From Clostridiaceae bacterium (GTDB lineage: Bacteria; Bacillota; Clostridia; Saccharofermentanales; Saccharofermentanaceae), in assembly GCA_012523365.1 (NCBI GenBank), contig JAAYIQ010000088.1:1-64000 (forward strand): a DNA stretch of 64,000 nt, in the 5' to 3' direction. The notes under the pieces are model-generated. The model ran no database searches. It saw nothing but the letters and a program-made list of their open reading frames with translations, and was not told the origin of the DNA. Below are positions 19,539 to 29,569 of the stretch, piece after piece (position 1 is the stretch's first letter; the number at the start of each line of letters is the position of its first letter). A program made the translations under genes and the position numbers.

Positions 19539-19970
19539 TCAGTCTTTCTTCAGCAAGTCGCGGATCTCGGTCAGAAGCACGACATCCGGAGACGGAGCGG
19601 CGGAGGCCTCGGCTGCTTTTTCTTTCTTGGCCAATGCATCCGCTTTGGTACGAGCCGAGCTGATCCCCTTAACAGCGATGAAGATGACGAACGCAACAAT
19701 GATGAACTGCAAGATGCTGGTGATCAGAATTCCGTATCCGATGGCCACTTCAGCTTTGAGGACCTCGCCTGCGGCGTCCAACTTAACCTCTTGTAGGACA
19801 ACTTTCATATCCGCAAAATTGACGCCTGACGTCAAAAGGCCGACAACCGGCATAATAATGTTATCGACCAATGAGGTAACGATTTTTCCGAAAGCCGCGC
19901 CGATCACGACCGCCACGGCCAGATCAATCACATTGCCCCTGAGAGCAAATGCCTTGAATTCTTTCCACAT
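19539..19970 (-). CDS. mscL: Large-conductance mechanosensitive channel
   Basis: FKAFALRGNVIDLAVAVVIGAAFGKIVTSLVDNIIMPVVGLL. Confidence 0.95.
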   Translation of the reverse strand: MWKEFKAFALRGNVIDLAVAVVIGAAFGKIVTSLVDNIIMPVVGLLTSGVNFADMKVVLQEVKLDAAGEVLKAEVAIGYGILITSILQFIIVAFVIFIAVKGISSARTKADALAKKEKAAEASAAPSPDVVLLTEIRDLLKKD

Positions 19971-20001
19971 AAATTTCAACCTCCATTTTATCTGATTAAG
20001 A

Positions 20002-20038
20002 CACAAAGCGACCGGTTGCGAAAAGCGGTCGCTTTGTG
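20002..20038. terminator. Inverted repeat, possible terminator for the minus-strand P-loop gene
   Basis: CACAAAGCGACCG ... CGGTCGCTTTGTG (13-bp perfect arms), weak T tract. Confidence 0.45.
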
Positions 20039-20087
20039 ATCAATCCAATGTTTTCTCAGGACGCACCTTGCGCACCCGCATAAAAAA

Positions 20088-20498
20088 TCAGCAGTACTTT
20101 GCGATTCTCGGGTCCAATCCCTCAGAGACACTGCTGCAAATAATGCTGACATCTATTTGTTTATCGGTGAGAAATTTCTCAAGTTCATCCAAAAAATCGC
20201 CGAATCCGGACTGAGAATCCGACTGAGCTACCTTATATACACTGTCGATGTAGAGGTGGGTCAGATCGTAGTCTCGCGCGTATACTCCGCAAATGAAAGC
20301 TAGAAGCTGACCGTAGTCGTTACAATAGTACTCGCTCACATCGATCAATCGAATCTGATACTTCAAGAGACGGTCCAGACGGTTTCCCCGTTCGATACAA
20401 ACGATATTGCTGCTCTCTCGGATCGCCTGCTCGTTGATATCGTCAACGAGTCTGGCCGTTTTTCCGGTGCCCTTGGCGCCGGCAATCACTTTTATCAT
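20088..20498 (-). CDS. P-loop NTPase-like protein of unknown function
   Basis: IAGAKGTGKTARLVDDINEQA Walker A; HLYIDSVYK as possible Walker B. Confidence 0.7.
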   Translation of the reverse strand: MIKVIAGAKGTGKTARLVDDINEQAIRESSNIVCIERGNRLDRLLKYQIRLIDVSEYYCNDYGQLLAFICGVYARDYDLTHLYIDSVYKVAQSDSQSGFGDFLDELEKFLTDKQIDVSIICSSVSEGLDPRIAKYC

Positions 20499-20708
20499 TG
20501 GGCATCATCTCCTCTTGTTTCTATTTTTCCAGACCTTGTCGGAATGGATTAATACCATTCTACCCGATAAACTGGATAAATTGAATAGCAAAAGACAGGA
20601 AAAACACGTTGCCTTTTGTGTAAGTTGCCGGAAAGCAGAATTTCAGTATCGCAATGTGCGGAAAAATGGCGGGTACGGCGCGTCTTTTCATACTTATACG
20701 TGTTTATA

Positions 20709-20737
20709 TTGCACATGCGAGATAAAGATGGTAAAAT
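20709..20737 (+). promoter_or_regulatory. Candidate promoter for the rimP-nusA operon
   Basis: TTGCAC, 17-nt spacer, TAAAAT (20732-20737). Confidence 0.4.
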
Positions 20738-20810
20738 TCAACCGTAGTGTACCGTTTCGTGAGAGTGGGTGATGCCCGCTCTTTCTATTGTAAGGGTTTT
20801 TCGGGAGAAA

Positions 20811-21272
20811 ATGGCAACGAGATCCAAGACAGCACAATCAGCATTTGATCTTGCGGAGCCCGTAGTTACGGAAATGGGGCTCGACCTTGTGGACGTCGAA
20901 TATAAGAAGGAAGGCGACGCTTACTTTTTGCGTGTTTTCGTCGACCGCAAGGGCGGTATCTCGATTGATGAATGCGAAAAGATCAGTAAAGCCCTGGATC
21001 CTGTTTTCGAGCGGTCCCTGTCTGCGGACCCCGATTTTTTTGAGGTGTCTTCTCCGGGCTTGACCCGCCCGCTTAAGACACAGAGAGATTTCGAGCGTTG
21101 TGTCGGTGAAGAAATAGAGATTAAACTTTATCAACCGAAAGACGGGACGAAGAAGTATACCGGAACAATCTCTGAGGTGACCGATGCCTCAATAAAATTG
21201 GTATCGGACGACAAATCGACTGATTTTGTTTTTTCTGAAATAGCTTCGGCGGTCAGGGTTATTCGTTTCTGA
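20811..21272 (+). CDS. rimP: Ribosome maturation factor RimP
   Basis: LDLVDVEYKKEGDAYFLRVFVDRKGGISIDECEKISKALDP, EVSSPGLTRPLKT. Confidence 0.94.
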   Translation: MATRSKTAQSAFDLAEPVVTEMGLDLVDVEYKKEGDAYFLRVFVDRKGGISIDECEKISKALDPVFERSLSADPDFFEVSSPGLTRPLKTQRDFERCVGEEIEIKLYQPKDGTKKYTGTISEVTDASIKLVSDDKSTDFVFSEIASAVRVIRF

Positions 21273-21338
21273 GCATTAACATTCATTTGATTCGGAGACA
21301 AATGATACGGGTTCATTCCGTCCGGAGTGACATGATGA

Positions 21339-21360
21339 CGGATCGGCTCGAACCGATCCG
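21339..21360 (+). repeat. Perfect hairpin in the rimP-nusA intergenic region
   Basis: CGGATCGG-CTCGAA-CCGATCCG without a T tract. Confidence 0.7.
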
Positions 21361-21411
21361 CAAATAAATAAGCTAAACCGTTCATCTGAAATATCGGAAG
21401 GAGAAAAATTC

Positions 21412-22635
21412 ATGAACGAAAAGATGATCGAGGCCATTAAGTTGCTGGCAAAGGAAAGAGGACTGGAGGAGGAGGTCCTATTTGAAGCGATTGAAGAGGC
21501 GATTGTCGCCGCCTTTAAGCGTGAATTCTCTGATGCGAGGCAAAATGATAACGTATTCGCGGAAATCGATCGGGAAACCGGCGAGATGTATGTTTTCGAG
21601 GTTCGAGAGGTATCTGAGGTTGTGGATAATCCCAAGACACAGATTTCGATCGAAGAAGCCAAACAAATCGATCCGGAACTCGAAGAGGGAGATACGATCG
21701 AGATGACCATCCCGGTCGAGTCGCTCGGACGTTTGGCTGCGAACGCGGCAAAGAGCGCGATCAATCAGAAACTTCGGAGCGCTGAACACGCAAGGATTCA
21801 GGATGAGTTTTCAGACCGAATCGGCGAGTTGGCGTCGGGAGTGATCCAGAGAAAGGACAGCAAGTTTGTTTTCGTGGATATTGGGCGTGCGGAAGCGACC
21901 CTCACCCGACAAGAGCAGGTACGGGATGAGAAATACAACTTTAATCAACACATGAAATTTCTGATCCTTAAGGTTGAAGAGCATAACGGAAGACCTGTCG
22001 TTTATATTTCCAGAAGCCATCCGAACCTTGTTCGTAAGCTTTTCGAGCAGGAAGTGCCCGAAATCGCCAACGGTATCGTTGAAATCGTTTCCGTTGCGCG
22101 AGAGGCCGGCTCCAGAACCAAAATGGCCGTTCTTTCGAGAGACGAAGACGTTGATCCGCTCGGTGCTTGCGTCGGACAGAGAGGAACTCGTGTTCAGGCT
22201 GTGATGGATGAGTTGGGCGAAGAGAAGATCGATGTTATCGAGTGGAATTCAGATCCCGCCATTTTTATCAGTAATGCGCTTCTTCCGGCTAAGGTAGTTC
22301 GTGTTGATACCGAAATCGTTACCCGTACCGACGGAACGCACGAATTGAATGCGAAGGTCGTCGTGCCGGATCATCAGTATTCACTCGCGATCGGAAGAGC
22401 CGGCCAAAATGTTCGGCTTGCGGCGCGACTTACCGGATGGAAAATTGACATCAAGAGCGAGACACAATACAGAGAACTGTTGCAGGAAGAATTCATGTCC
22501 AAGTTCACCGTAGCCGAGGAAGGCACCGATGATATAACCGACGCGTCTTCGGAAGAAACAAGTGAAGATGCTCCGAGTACCATTGACCCGGTTGTCGCTG
22601 ACACCAAGGATGATGCCGGCGATGGCGAAGCCTGA
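21412..22635 (+). CDS. nusA: Transcription termination/antitermination factor NusA
   Basis: S1 and KH domains; DPLGACVGQRGTRVQAVMDELGEEKIDVIEW. Confidence 0.96.
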   Translation: MNEKMIEAIKLLAKERGLEEEVLFEAIEEAIVAAFKREFSDARQNDNVFAEIDRETGEMYVFEVREVSEVVDNPKTQISIEEAKQIDPELEEGDTIEMTIPVESLGRLAANAAKSAINQKLRSAEHARIQDEFSDRIGELASGVIQRKDSKFVFVDIGRAEATLTRQEQVRDEKYNFNQHMKFLILKVEEHNGRPVVYISRSHPNLVRKLFEQEVPEIANGIVEIVSVAREAGSRTKMAVLSRDEDVDPLGACVGQRGTRVQAVMDELGEEKIDVIEWNSDPAIFISNALLPAKVVRVDTEIVTRTDGTHELNAKVVVPDHQYSLAIGRAGQNVRLAARLTGWKIDIKSETQYRELLQEEFMSKFTVAEEGTDDITDASSEETSEDAPSTIDPVVADTKDDAGDGEA

Positions 22636-22654
22636 GAAGTGACGAGGTGCTGCC

Positions 22655-23314
22655 GTGAAGAAAATTCCGCAGAGGCTCTGCGTTTCGTGTAAGGAGAGGA
22701 AGAACAAGAGCGAATTGGTTCGCGTTGTTTTACTTTCCGACGGTACGATTGAAGTCGATCCGACCGGTCGGATGGCCGGAAGGGGAGCGTATGTTTGCAA
22801 AAACGTAGCTTGCATGGAGGCGGCAATTAAGGCGCATCGAATCGAGAAAAGTCTGAAGGGCTCTTGCAAAGAAGGAATCTCCGACGAATTGAAGGCATTG
22901 CTTCAACGGGCGGAGTCCCCGGGAGCCGAGTCCGCATCCGGCAAGAATTTGAATCAGACCGGATCACCGGCGTCTGCGCGCACTCATAAGGTAGTCAACG
23001 AGGACCGGATTCTTTCTTTCCTCGGACTGGCCGTAAGAGCGGGACAGGTAGTTTCCGGAGCGGATGCCGTATCTGCCGCTTCAGGGAAACAAAAGGTGTT
23101 TTTGTTTATCGTTGCGGATGATGCGGCCGAAGGCACAACGCGGCTTTTATATCGCCTGTCGGAGGATAAGGGAATTGTTTTGCGGCGATTCTCGAGCAAG
23201 CACAAGCTCGGCAATCAGTTAGGAAAAAGGGACAGGGCCGTTTTGGCTGTAACCGATAAAGGGTTTGCCGAACAGTTGTTGAGATTAATGGATGAGTACG
23301 ATTCAATAAAATAA
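22655..23314 (+). CDS. Fusion of YlxR (DUF448) and L7Ae-like YlxQ
   Basis: N-term IPQRLCVSCKERKNKSELVRVV...GRGAYVCKN (YlxR), C-term ILSFLGLAVRAGQVVSGADAV...RFSSKHKLGNQLGKRDRAVLAVTD (L7Ae-like). Confidence 0.87.
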   Translation: MKKIPQRLCVSCKERKNKSELVRVVLLSDGTIEVDPTGRMAGRGAYVCKNVACMEAAIKAHRIEKSLKGSCKEGISDELKALLQRAESPGAESASGKNLNQTGSPASARTHKVVNEDRILSFLGLAVRAGQVVSGADAVSAASGKQKVFLFIVADDAAEGTTRLLYRLSEDKGIVLRRFSSKHKLGNQLGKRDRAVLAVTDKGFAEQLLRLMDEYDSIK

Positions 23315-23360
23315 TGTTATTATATGTGCTGACAGAAACGTAGTATTTTAGGAGGAGTTC

Positions 23361-26066
23361 ATGACAGACACGAAAGACAAAGCCGGAATGAAGCCCGAGG
23401 AGGGCATGGAAGCTCACGACAAGAAGCAGGATATTTCCGGCCCCGAAATTATCGTCAGCGGTATCTCGGGAACCAAAACACTTCGGGTCGGACGAGTAAA
23501 CAAGAAAGCACGTCCTCCCAAGGATGAACCGACTGCGGACGAGAAGACCGCTGTCGAAGCTGTCGCGGCTCCCGAAATCAAATCTCCGCCCGCGGAGGTT
23601 AAACCGGAAGCGGAAATCATTCCCGCCGCAAAGCCCGTTGAGCCCGTCGCGGAGGAGATCCCCGCCGTCAAGAATGTAAAGACCGAAACTGTTTCCGCAG
23701 TGCCGGCCAAGACGGAAGTTCCGCCGGCCGCACCGGTTCGAACGGATGCGCCGAAGCCGGCTCCCGCCCCGCAACAAACACAACGGGGCCCCGGAGGAGT
23801 CGTTACCACGTCACGCTCGACTTTTATTCGTCCTTCAGGAAGAGAAGGCGCATATAATTCCGGTACTTCTCAGGCTCCCGGTTACGGACAGAACCGACCC
23901 CGGCCGGGCGGTTATCCGCCGCGCAGACCCGCAGGACCCATGGGAAAAGACGACGATTCGCAATCTCGCGGTCCCGTCGGCCACAGGGGCCCGCCGAAGA
24001 CTGATAAGCCGGATCTCCCCCCTGAAATTACAAAAGAAAAGGCTAATTTCGCGGCTCGTGATGCCTTTGAGAAGAGTCGAAAGGATCCGGCTAAGGATTC
24101 CAAGAAGGATCCCGGCAAGCCCGCTACGGCTCAGACCAGCCGCAGGGCGGACAACATGAGAGTTGTGAACTCGGCGATTTCCGGCAGGGAAGCCAACGAA
24201 ATTTTATCCGATGAGTCGACGCTTGAAGCGCTTTATCGCTCAAAGCCGAAGGGTCGCCGCCCCGCTTCGAGAAAGAAGGGCTTTCCCGGACAACAACAAC
24301 AACAGAAGGCTGTTCTTACGCATGTTCAAATTCCGGAAAGCATTACCGTGAAGGACTTTGCAGAGGGAATTCAGAAGCGTTCCGCCGAAATAATCAAGAA
24401 ACTCATGAAACTCGGGGTTCTTGCCACCATCAATCAGGAGATCGATTTCGATACGGCGACTCTGATTGCCGAAGAATTTGGAATCACGACTGAACTTCTG
24501 GTCGAAGTCACCGAAGAGGATATTCTCTTCGATGATACCGCGGATACGGATGAGAACCTGCAGGCGAGACCTCCGGTTGTCGTCGTTATGGGACACGTAG
24601 ATCACGGAAAAACCTCTCTTCTGGATAAGATACGCTCCTCTTCAGTCGTTAAAGGCGAAGCGGGAGGAATCACCCAGCATATCGGTGCTTATACCGTACG
24701 GTTGAAGAATCGGCCGATTACCTTCCTGGACACGCCCGGACATGAAGCGTTTACCACCATGCGCGCAAGAGGCGCTCAGGTTACGGACATCGCAATTTTG
24801 GTTGTCGCCGCAGATGACGGTGTTATGCCTCAGACAGTTGAAGCAATTAATCATGCTAAGGCCGCCAATACCGAAATTGTTGTCGCAATCAACAAGATGG
24901 ATCGCCCCGGGGCCAATCCGGACAAGGTAAAACAAGAACTTTCTGTGCATGGCGTTATTCCGGAAGAATGGGGCGGATCGACGATTATGGTTCCTGTTTC
25001 CGCTCATACCGGCGACGGAATTGATGAACTTCTGGAAATGGTATTATTAACGGCGGATGTTATGGATTTGAAGGCTGATCCGAATAAACAGGCGAAGGGT
25101 ACCGTTATCGAAGCCAAACTCGATAAGAACAGAGGACCGGTCGCCACCGTTCTGGTCCAGCGCGGAACCCTGCATAACGGCGACGCGATCGTTACCGGTT
25201 CGATTGTCGGCAGAATTCGCGCGATGACGGACGACAAAGGCAGTATGGTCAAGAAAGCGGGGCCGTCGATACCGGTAGAGATTCTCGGTTTGTCCGAAGT
25301 TCCCGAAGCCGGTGAACTCTTCTATGCCGTCACCGACGAGAAAGTGGCCAGACAGTTGGTTGATAAGAGAAGAACCAAGCAACGTGAAGATCAACTGCGT
25401 AAATCTTCCAGAATGACACTGGAAACGCTCGCTGAAACCTTGGCTGCCGGTGAGATTCTGGATTTGAACATCATCGTAAAAGCGGATGTTCAGGGATCCG
25501 TTGAAGCCGTGACACAATCGCTCGAAAAGCTTTCAAACGAAGAGGTTCACGTCAAGGTTATTCACGGCGGTGTTGGTGCCGTTACCGAGTCGGATATCGT
25601 TTTGGCGGATGTGTCGAACGCGGTCATTATCGGATTCAATGTTCGTCCCGGAGTCGGTATTGCCGAAAAGGCGAAGGAAGTCGGTGTCGATATCAAACTC
25701 TACCGCGTTATATATAATGCCATTGAGGATGTTCAGGCCGCAATGAAGGGTATGCTTAAGCCGAAGTACGAAGAAGCGATCCTCGGTCATATTGAAATTC
25801 GACAAATCTTCAAAGTTTCCAACGTGGGTACGATCGGAGGCGCTTATGTGACCGACGGTAAGGTTTTGAGATCTTCCGAGGTTCGTATCGTCCGCAACGG
25901 GATCGTAGTACATGAGGGTAAGCTTGCTTCACTCAAACGTTTCAAGGACGACGTGAAGGAAGTCATGACGGGATATGAATGTGGTATCTCGATCGAGAAT
26001 TACAACGACATTAAGGAAGGAGACGTAATCGAGGCGTTTGAGATGAGGGAGATCGTACGAAAGTAA
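23361..26066 (+). CDS. infB: Translation initiation factor IF-2
   Basis: [38 protein letters not shown]. Confidence 0.97.
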   Translation: MTDTKDKAGMKPEEGMEAHDKKQDISGPEIIVSGISGTKTLRVGRVNKKARPPKDEPTADEKTAVEAVAAPEIKSPPAEVKPEAEIIPAAKPVEPVAEEIPAVKNVKTETVSAVPAKTEVPPAAPVRTDAPKPAPAPQQTQRGPGGVVTTSRSTFIRPSGREGAYNSGTSQAPGYGQNRPRPGGYPPRRPAGPMGKDDDSQSRGPVGHRGPPKTDKPDLPPEITKEKANFAARDAFEKSRKDPAKDSKKDPGKPATAQTSRRADNMRVVNSAISGREANEILSDESTLEALYRSKPKGRRPASRKKGFPGQQQQQKAVLTHVQIPESITVKDFAEGIQKRSAEIIKKLMKLGVLATINQEIDFDTATLIAEEFGITTELLVEVTEEDILFDDTADTDENLQARPPVVVVMGHVDHGKTSLLDKIRSSSVVKGEAGGITQHIGAYTVRLKNRPITFLDTPGHEAFTTMRARGAQVTDIAILVVAADDGVMPQTVEAINHAKAANTEIVVAINKMDRPGANPDKVKQELSVHGVIPEEWGGSTIMVPVSAHTGDGIDELLEMVLLTADVMDLKADPNKQAKGTVIEAKLDKNRGPVATVLVQRGTLHNGDAIVTGSIVGRIRAMTDDKGSMVKKAGPSIPVEILGLSEVPEAGELFYAVTDEKVARQLVDKRRTKQREDQLRKSSRMTLETLAETLAAGEILDLNIIVKADVQGSVEAVTQSLEKLSNEEVHVKVIHGGVGAVTESDIVLADVSNAVIIGFNVRPGVGIAEKAKEVGVDIKLYRVIYNAIEDVQAAMKGMLKPKYEEAILGHIEIRQIFKVSNVGTIGGAYVTDGKVLRSSEVRIVRNGIVVHEGKLASLKRFKDDVKEVMTGYECGISIENYNDIKEGDVIEAFEMREIVRK

Positions 26067-26100
26067 TCCCCGTCCGCGAATCTCGAAGCGATAGACGAAT

Positions 26101-26463
26101 ATGAGAAAAGATCGTGCCTTTCGCGTCGGAGACGAAATGCGAAAGATTATTTCCGAAATTCTGAGGAATGACGTCAAGGATCCGCGGATCCCTCTGATGA
26201 CTTCCGTGGTTGAGGTGAAGATGTCGAACGACCTGTCACACGCGAAGGTCTTTCTGTCCGTATTGGCAGACGAGAAAGGCAAGCAGGATCTGAAGGAAGC
26301 GATAACAAGCGCTTCCGGCTTCATTCGGAGAGAGGTCAGTCAAAGAATTAATCTGCGTGTCGCACCGGATATCCAGTTTGTTATCGATGAGTCGATCGAA
26401 AAGGGTATGAACTTAATGCGGTTGATCGATGAGACTATCCGGGAGGACAGCACGCGTGAATGA
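26101..26463 (+). CDS. rbfA: Ribosome-binding factor A
   Basis: RVGDEMRKIISEILRNDVKDPRIPLMTSVVEVKMSNDLSHAKVFLSV. Confidence 0.94.
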   Translation: MRKDRAFRVGDEMRKIISEILRNDVKDPRIPLMTSVVEVKMSNDLSHAKVFLSVLADEKGKQDLKEAITSASGFIRREVSQRINLRVAPDIQFVIDESIEKGMNLMRLIDETIREDSTRE

Positions 26464-27478
26464 GCGTCTGAATGAATTGACGGATTTTCTCTTGAGCTTT
26501 CGGGGAACTTCGCAAGAGATCCTTGTATTCCCGCATTTACGTGTTGACGGAGATTGCCTGGGGTCGGCGGCGGCGTTGGCTTCGGTGCTTCGTAAACTTG
26601 GTATCTATTCTTCCGTTTGTATGGATGAGCCGGTCCCGGATCGACTCGCGTTCATGGAAATTCCCGAAGATCTTCTTATGATTTTTGATCCGGAAATTAT
26701 CGTAAAAAAAGAAAAATCTTTGCCGGTCGCCGTAGCCGTAGACTGCTCCGAGGCAAGCCGTATGGGTGATTCCGGAGTGCTTTTTTCCGCCGCTGAGCAA
26801 ACTGCCGTTATCGATCATCATGTCTCGAGCAAGGGGGATTCGGGTGTGCGATACATCGTATCCTCTTCAGCCTCAACAGCCGAATTGGTGCTCAAGCTGA
26901 TTCGCCGACTGGAGGAAAAGACCGGTATCCCGCTTATGGATCCGTTTGTCGCGAACATTTTGATGGTCGGAATACAATCCGATACCGGACGCTTTTCGTT
27001 TCAGAACACGACTCCGGACACACTAAGGGCCGCGGCAGAGCTTCTTGAAAATGGTGCGAATGTCTTTATTAACGCATATCACCTTTTCGACTCTACCAGT
27101 GTGGAGAGAATGAAGCTCATAGCCAAAGCAATGTCGGGCGCGAAGATGTTTTATGACGGAAGACTTGCAATGACCGTGATTACTCAAGAGATGCTTCGGG
27201 ATACCAATACGACGGACTACGCAACGGACGGCCTGGTATCCAGCCTTCGCGATATTGAAGGTGTCCAGGTTTCTTTTGTTGTTCGTGAATCGGATGAGAA
27301 TGAGATCCGGGTAAACGTCAGGAGCCGAGAGCCCTTTGATTCGGCTACTTTTGCCGAGTCTTTCGGAGGCGGCGGACACCATCGCGCGGCTGGTTTCTCG
27401 GTCAAGAATCTTTCCGTGAACGAGGTGTGCAAATTGATCATCGAAAAAGCCGCGGCATTTTTTCCGGAAAATGAATGA
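26456..27478 (+). CDS. nrnA: DHH/DHHA1 phosphoesterase (NrnA-like)
   Basis: HLRVDGDCLGSAAALA, DHH motif VIDHHVSSKGD, C-terminal SFGGGGHHRAAGF; GTG start overlapping rbfA. Confidence 0.9.
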   Translation: MNERLNELTDFLLSFRGTSQEILVFPHLRVDGDCLGSAAALASVLRKLGIYSSVCMDEPVPDRLAFMEIPEDLLMIFDPEIIVKKEKSLPVAVAVDCSEASRMGDSGVLFSAAEQTAVIDHHVSSKGDSGVRYIVSSSASTAELVLKLIRRLEEKTGIPLMDPFVANILMVGIQSDTGRFSFQNTTPDTLRAAAELLENGANVFINAYHLFDSTSVERMKLIAKAMSGAKMFYDGRLAMTVITQEMLRDTNTTDYATDGLVSSLRDIEGVQVSFVVRESDENEIRVNVRSREPFDSATFAESFGGGGHHRAAGFSVKNLSVNEVCKLIIEKAAAFFPENE

Positions 27479-28484
27479 TTTATTCAAACCCTTACCATCC
27501 GGCGTCATCATTATGGATAAACCGGAAGGAATGTCCTCGTTTCAGGTTGTAGCTATGCTCCGCAGAATGACCGGTGTTAAGAAAATCGGCCATAGCGGAA
27601 CCCTTGATCCTTTTGCGACAGGAGTTTTACCTTTGTGCGTCGGTAAATCGACCCGGTTGTTGAGATATCTCGAAAATGATACCAAGGAATACCTTTGCAC
27701 CGTTCGTTTCGGCTCTTACTCCAAAACACAGGATTCCGAGGGAGAACTCTACGGCGGGCGAATGCCGGACGAGGATGAACTTGCCGAGATGCGTAAGAGC
27801 GACTACTCGTCGATTCGAAAACTTTTCGAGGAGTTACCCGGAATTCTGGAGCAGACTCCTCCGGCTTATTCGGCGGTAAAGATTGCCGGTAAAAAAGCCT
27901 ATGAATATGCTCGAAAAGGAATTCCAGTTGAGCTGAAACCCAGAACCGTCCGGATATTCGATTGCCGTGTGACCGGAATCGTCGCTGAACCATACTTGGA
28001 AGTTGAGTTTTTGATTTCTTGTTCAAAGGGGACATACATCAGAACGATATGCGAGGATTTGGGCAGAAAGTCAGAGTTCGGCGCATACGCGGTTCGTCTT
28101 CGAAGGACGCGCTGCGGGGTTTTTGATATCCGTGACGCCCATACCACAGAGGAGGTTGCCCGAGCGAACGAGGAAGGCACACTCGGCATGCTTTTTCTCG
28201 ATGAAGAGATTTGCGTCCGGCACCTGCCGATCCTTGAATTAACCGAAAATGAGGCGGAACATGTTCGTAACGGGCGGCAGATCCCGTTGACTGAGTTTGA
28301 AGGAAGAATGAACGTATCGGATTCCCCAATATCGGACGATGAAGAAAAAACGGATGATTCCACCGACGAAAAAACCACGAGATACCGTGCGGTGATCGGA
28401 AATAGACTTATTGCGATTGTATATCCGTCGAGTGTCGGCGATAATGGGGTATTGAGAATCGAAAGGATGCTGGACGCGATTTGA
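27471..28484 (+). CDS. truB: tRNA pseudouridine(55) synthase TruB
   Basis: DKPEGMSSFQVV, KIGHSGTLDPFATGVLPLCVGKSTRL. Confidence 0.95.
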   Translation: MNDLFKPLPSGVIIMDKPEGMSSFQVVAMLRRMTGVKKIGHSGTLDPFATGVLPLCVGKSTRLLRYLENDTKEYLCTVRFGSYSKTQDSEGELYGGRMPDEDELAEMRKSDYSSIRKLFEELPGILEQTPPAYSAVKIAGKKAYEYARKGIPVELKPRTVRIFDCRVTGIVAEPYLEVEFLISCSKGTYIRTICEDLGRKSEFGAYAVRLRRTRCGVFDIRDAHTTEEVARANEEGTLGMLFLDEEICVRHLPILELTENEAEHVRNGRQIPLTEFEGRMNVSDSPISDDEEKTDDSTDEKTTRYRAVIGNRLIAIVYPSSVGDNGVLRIERMLDAI

Positions 28485-29482
28485 AGACTTGGGCTTTTCG
28501 AGAAGAATATCACGGGGGACTCTTAATGCCCGACGGCTTCGAAGAAGCATTTTCGAGCGGGAGTGCGGTAGCTTTGGGCTATTTTGACGGAGTCCACCTC
28601 GGACACCGGAAACTCTTTTCGCTATTAAGGGGCCTTGCGGAGGAAACCGGAGTTGTAGCGGTCGCGCACACGTTTTCGAACACGCCGAAATCGAAGATAT
28701 TCGCGACGGGCGGAGACGGTTTGATTACGACGCTCGCGGAACGTTGCGCGTTAATTCACAAGGCGGGCGTAGAAAATGTAGCGGTTTTTCCGTTCACAGA
28801 CAGTCTCGCGGCGATGAAGGCCGGTGATTTTCTGGAAGAATATGTTTCCCGAATCTTGAATGCGAAGGTCGTATTGGCCGGCGAGGATTATCATTTTGGC
28901 GCAAATCGCGAGGGCGACTCCGAATTTCTGACGCGATGGGCCGAGGGGAAGGGAATTCGACCGGTTCTGGTGCCGCCGGAGCTATTCAACGACAGGGTGA
29001 TATCCAGCTCTTGGATCAGAGAAAGAATCCTTTCGGGGGACATGATTACCGCACATGAACTTCTGGGTAGGCCGGTTTCTTATGAGGGCGAGGTCATGAG
29101 GGGGAGAGGCCTTGGAGGCACTCTGGGTTTTCCGACCGCGAATATCGGGATCCCGTCAGGGAAAGTCATTCCCGATTTCGGGGTGTATACTTCCTTTTTG
29201 AGATTCGAAGACAACTATTACCCGGCGGTCTCCAATATCGGATTGAGACCGACTGTATCCGATAATGAGGTTTATCCTCTTCTGGAAACGACAGCTCTGG
29301 GTGTAAAATTGGAGCTGTACGGAAAGAGAATTACAGTCTATCCGATCGGTCAACTGCGTAAGGAAAAGCGCTTTGAGAGCATTGAGGAGTTACGGATTCA
29401 GGTGATGAAGGATGTCGACGAGGCCCGAGCGTATCACGGCAGTCATCCGGACTATTCGAATATTTTCAAGGATGTGCTATGA
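28481..29482 (+). CDS. ribF: Bifunctional riboflavin kinase/FAD synthetase (TTG start likely)
   Basis: VALGYFDGVHLGHRKLF, GRPVSYEGEVMRGRGLGGTLGFPTANIGIP. Confidence 0.93.
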   Translation: MKTWAFREEYHGGLLMPDGFEEAFSSGSAVALGYFDGVHLGHRKLFSLLRGLAEETGVVAVAHTFSNTPKSKIFATGGDGLITTLAERCALIHKAGVENVAVFPFTDSLAAMKAGDFLEEYVSRILNAKVVLAGEDYHFGANREGDSEFLTRWAEGKGIRPVLVPPELFNDRVISSSWIRERILSGDMITAHELLGRPVSYEGEVMRGRGLGGTLGFPTANIGIPSGKVIPDFGVYTSFLRFEDNYYPAVSNIGLRPTVSDNEVYPLLETTALGVKLELYGKRITVYPIGQLRKEKRFESIEELRIQVMKDVDEARAYHGSHPDYSNIFKDVL

Positions 29483-29569
29483 TTATTTAGTTCCCGTCCT
29501 GCCGTTCCGACGATAATCACCTCTCCGGTCCGGCGGGAATCAGGGATTAATCTTAATAAGGAGACACAG

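Noticed and set aside
20407-20772. 121-aa ORF upstream of rimP
   Set aside because: Antisense to the P-loop gene at its start and extends through a non-coding-looking region; contains the rimP leader.
23361-24300. Repetitive Pro/Ala/Lys-rich segment at the start of infB
   Set aside because: Ordinary low-complexity IF-2 N-terminal region, not a separate element.
29483-29569. Expected rpsO after ribF
   Set aside because: The 87-nt gap to lgt is too short for a CDS; rpsO must be elsewhere.
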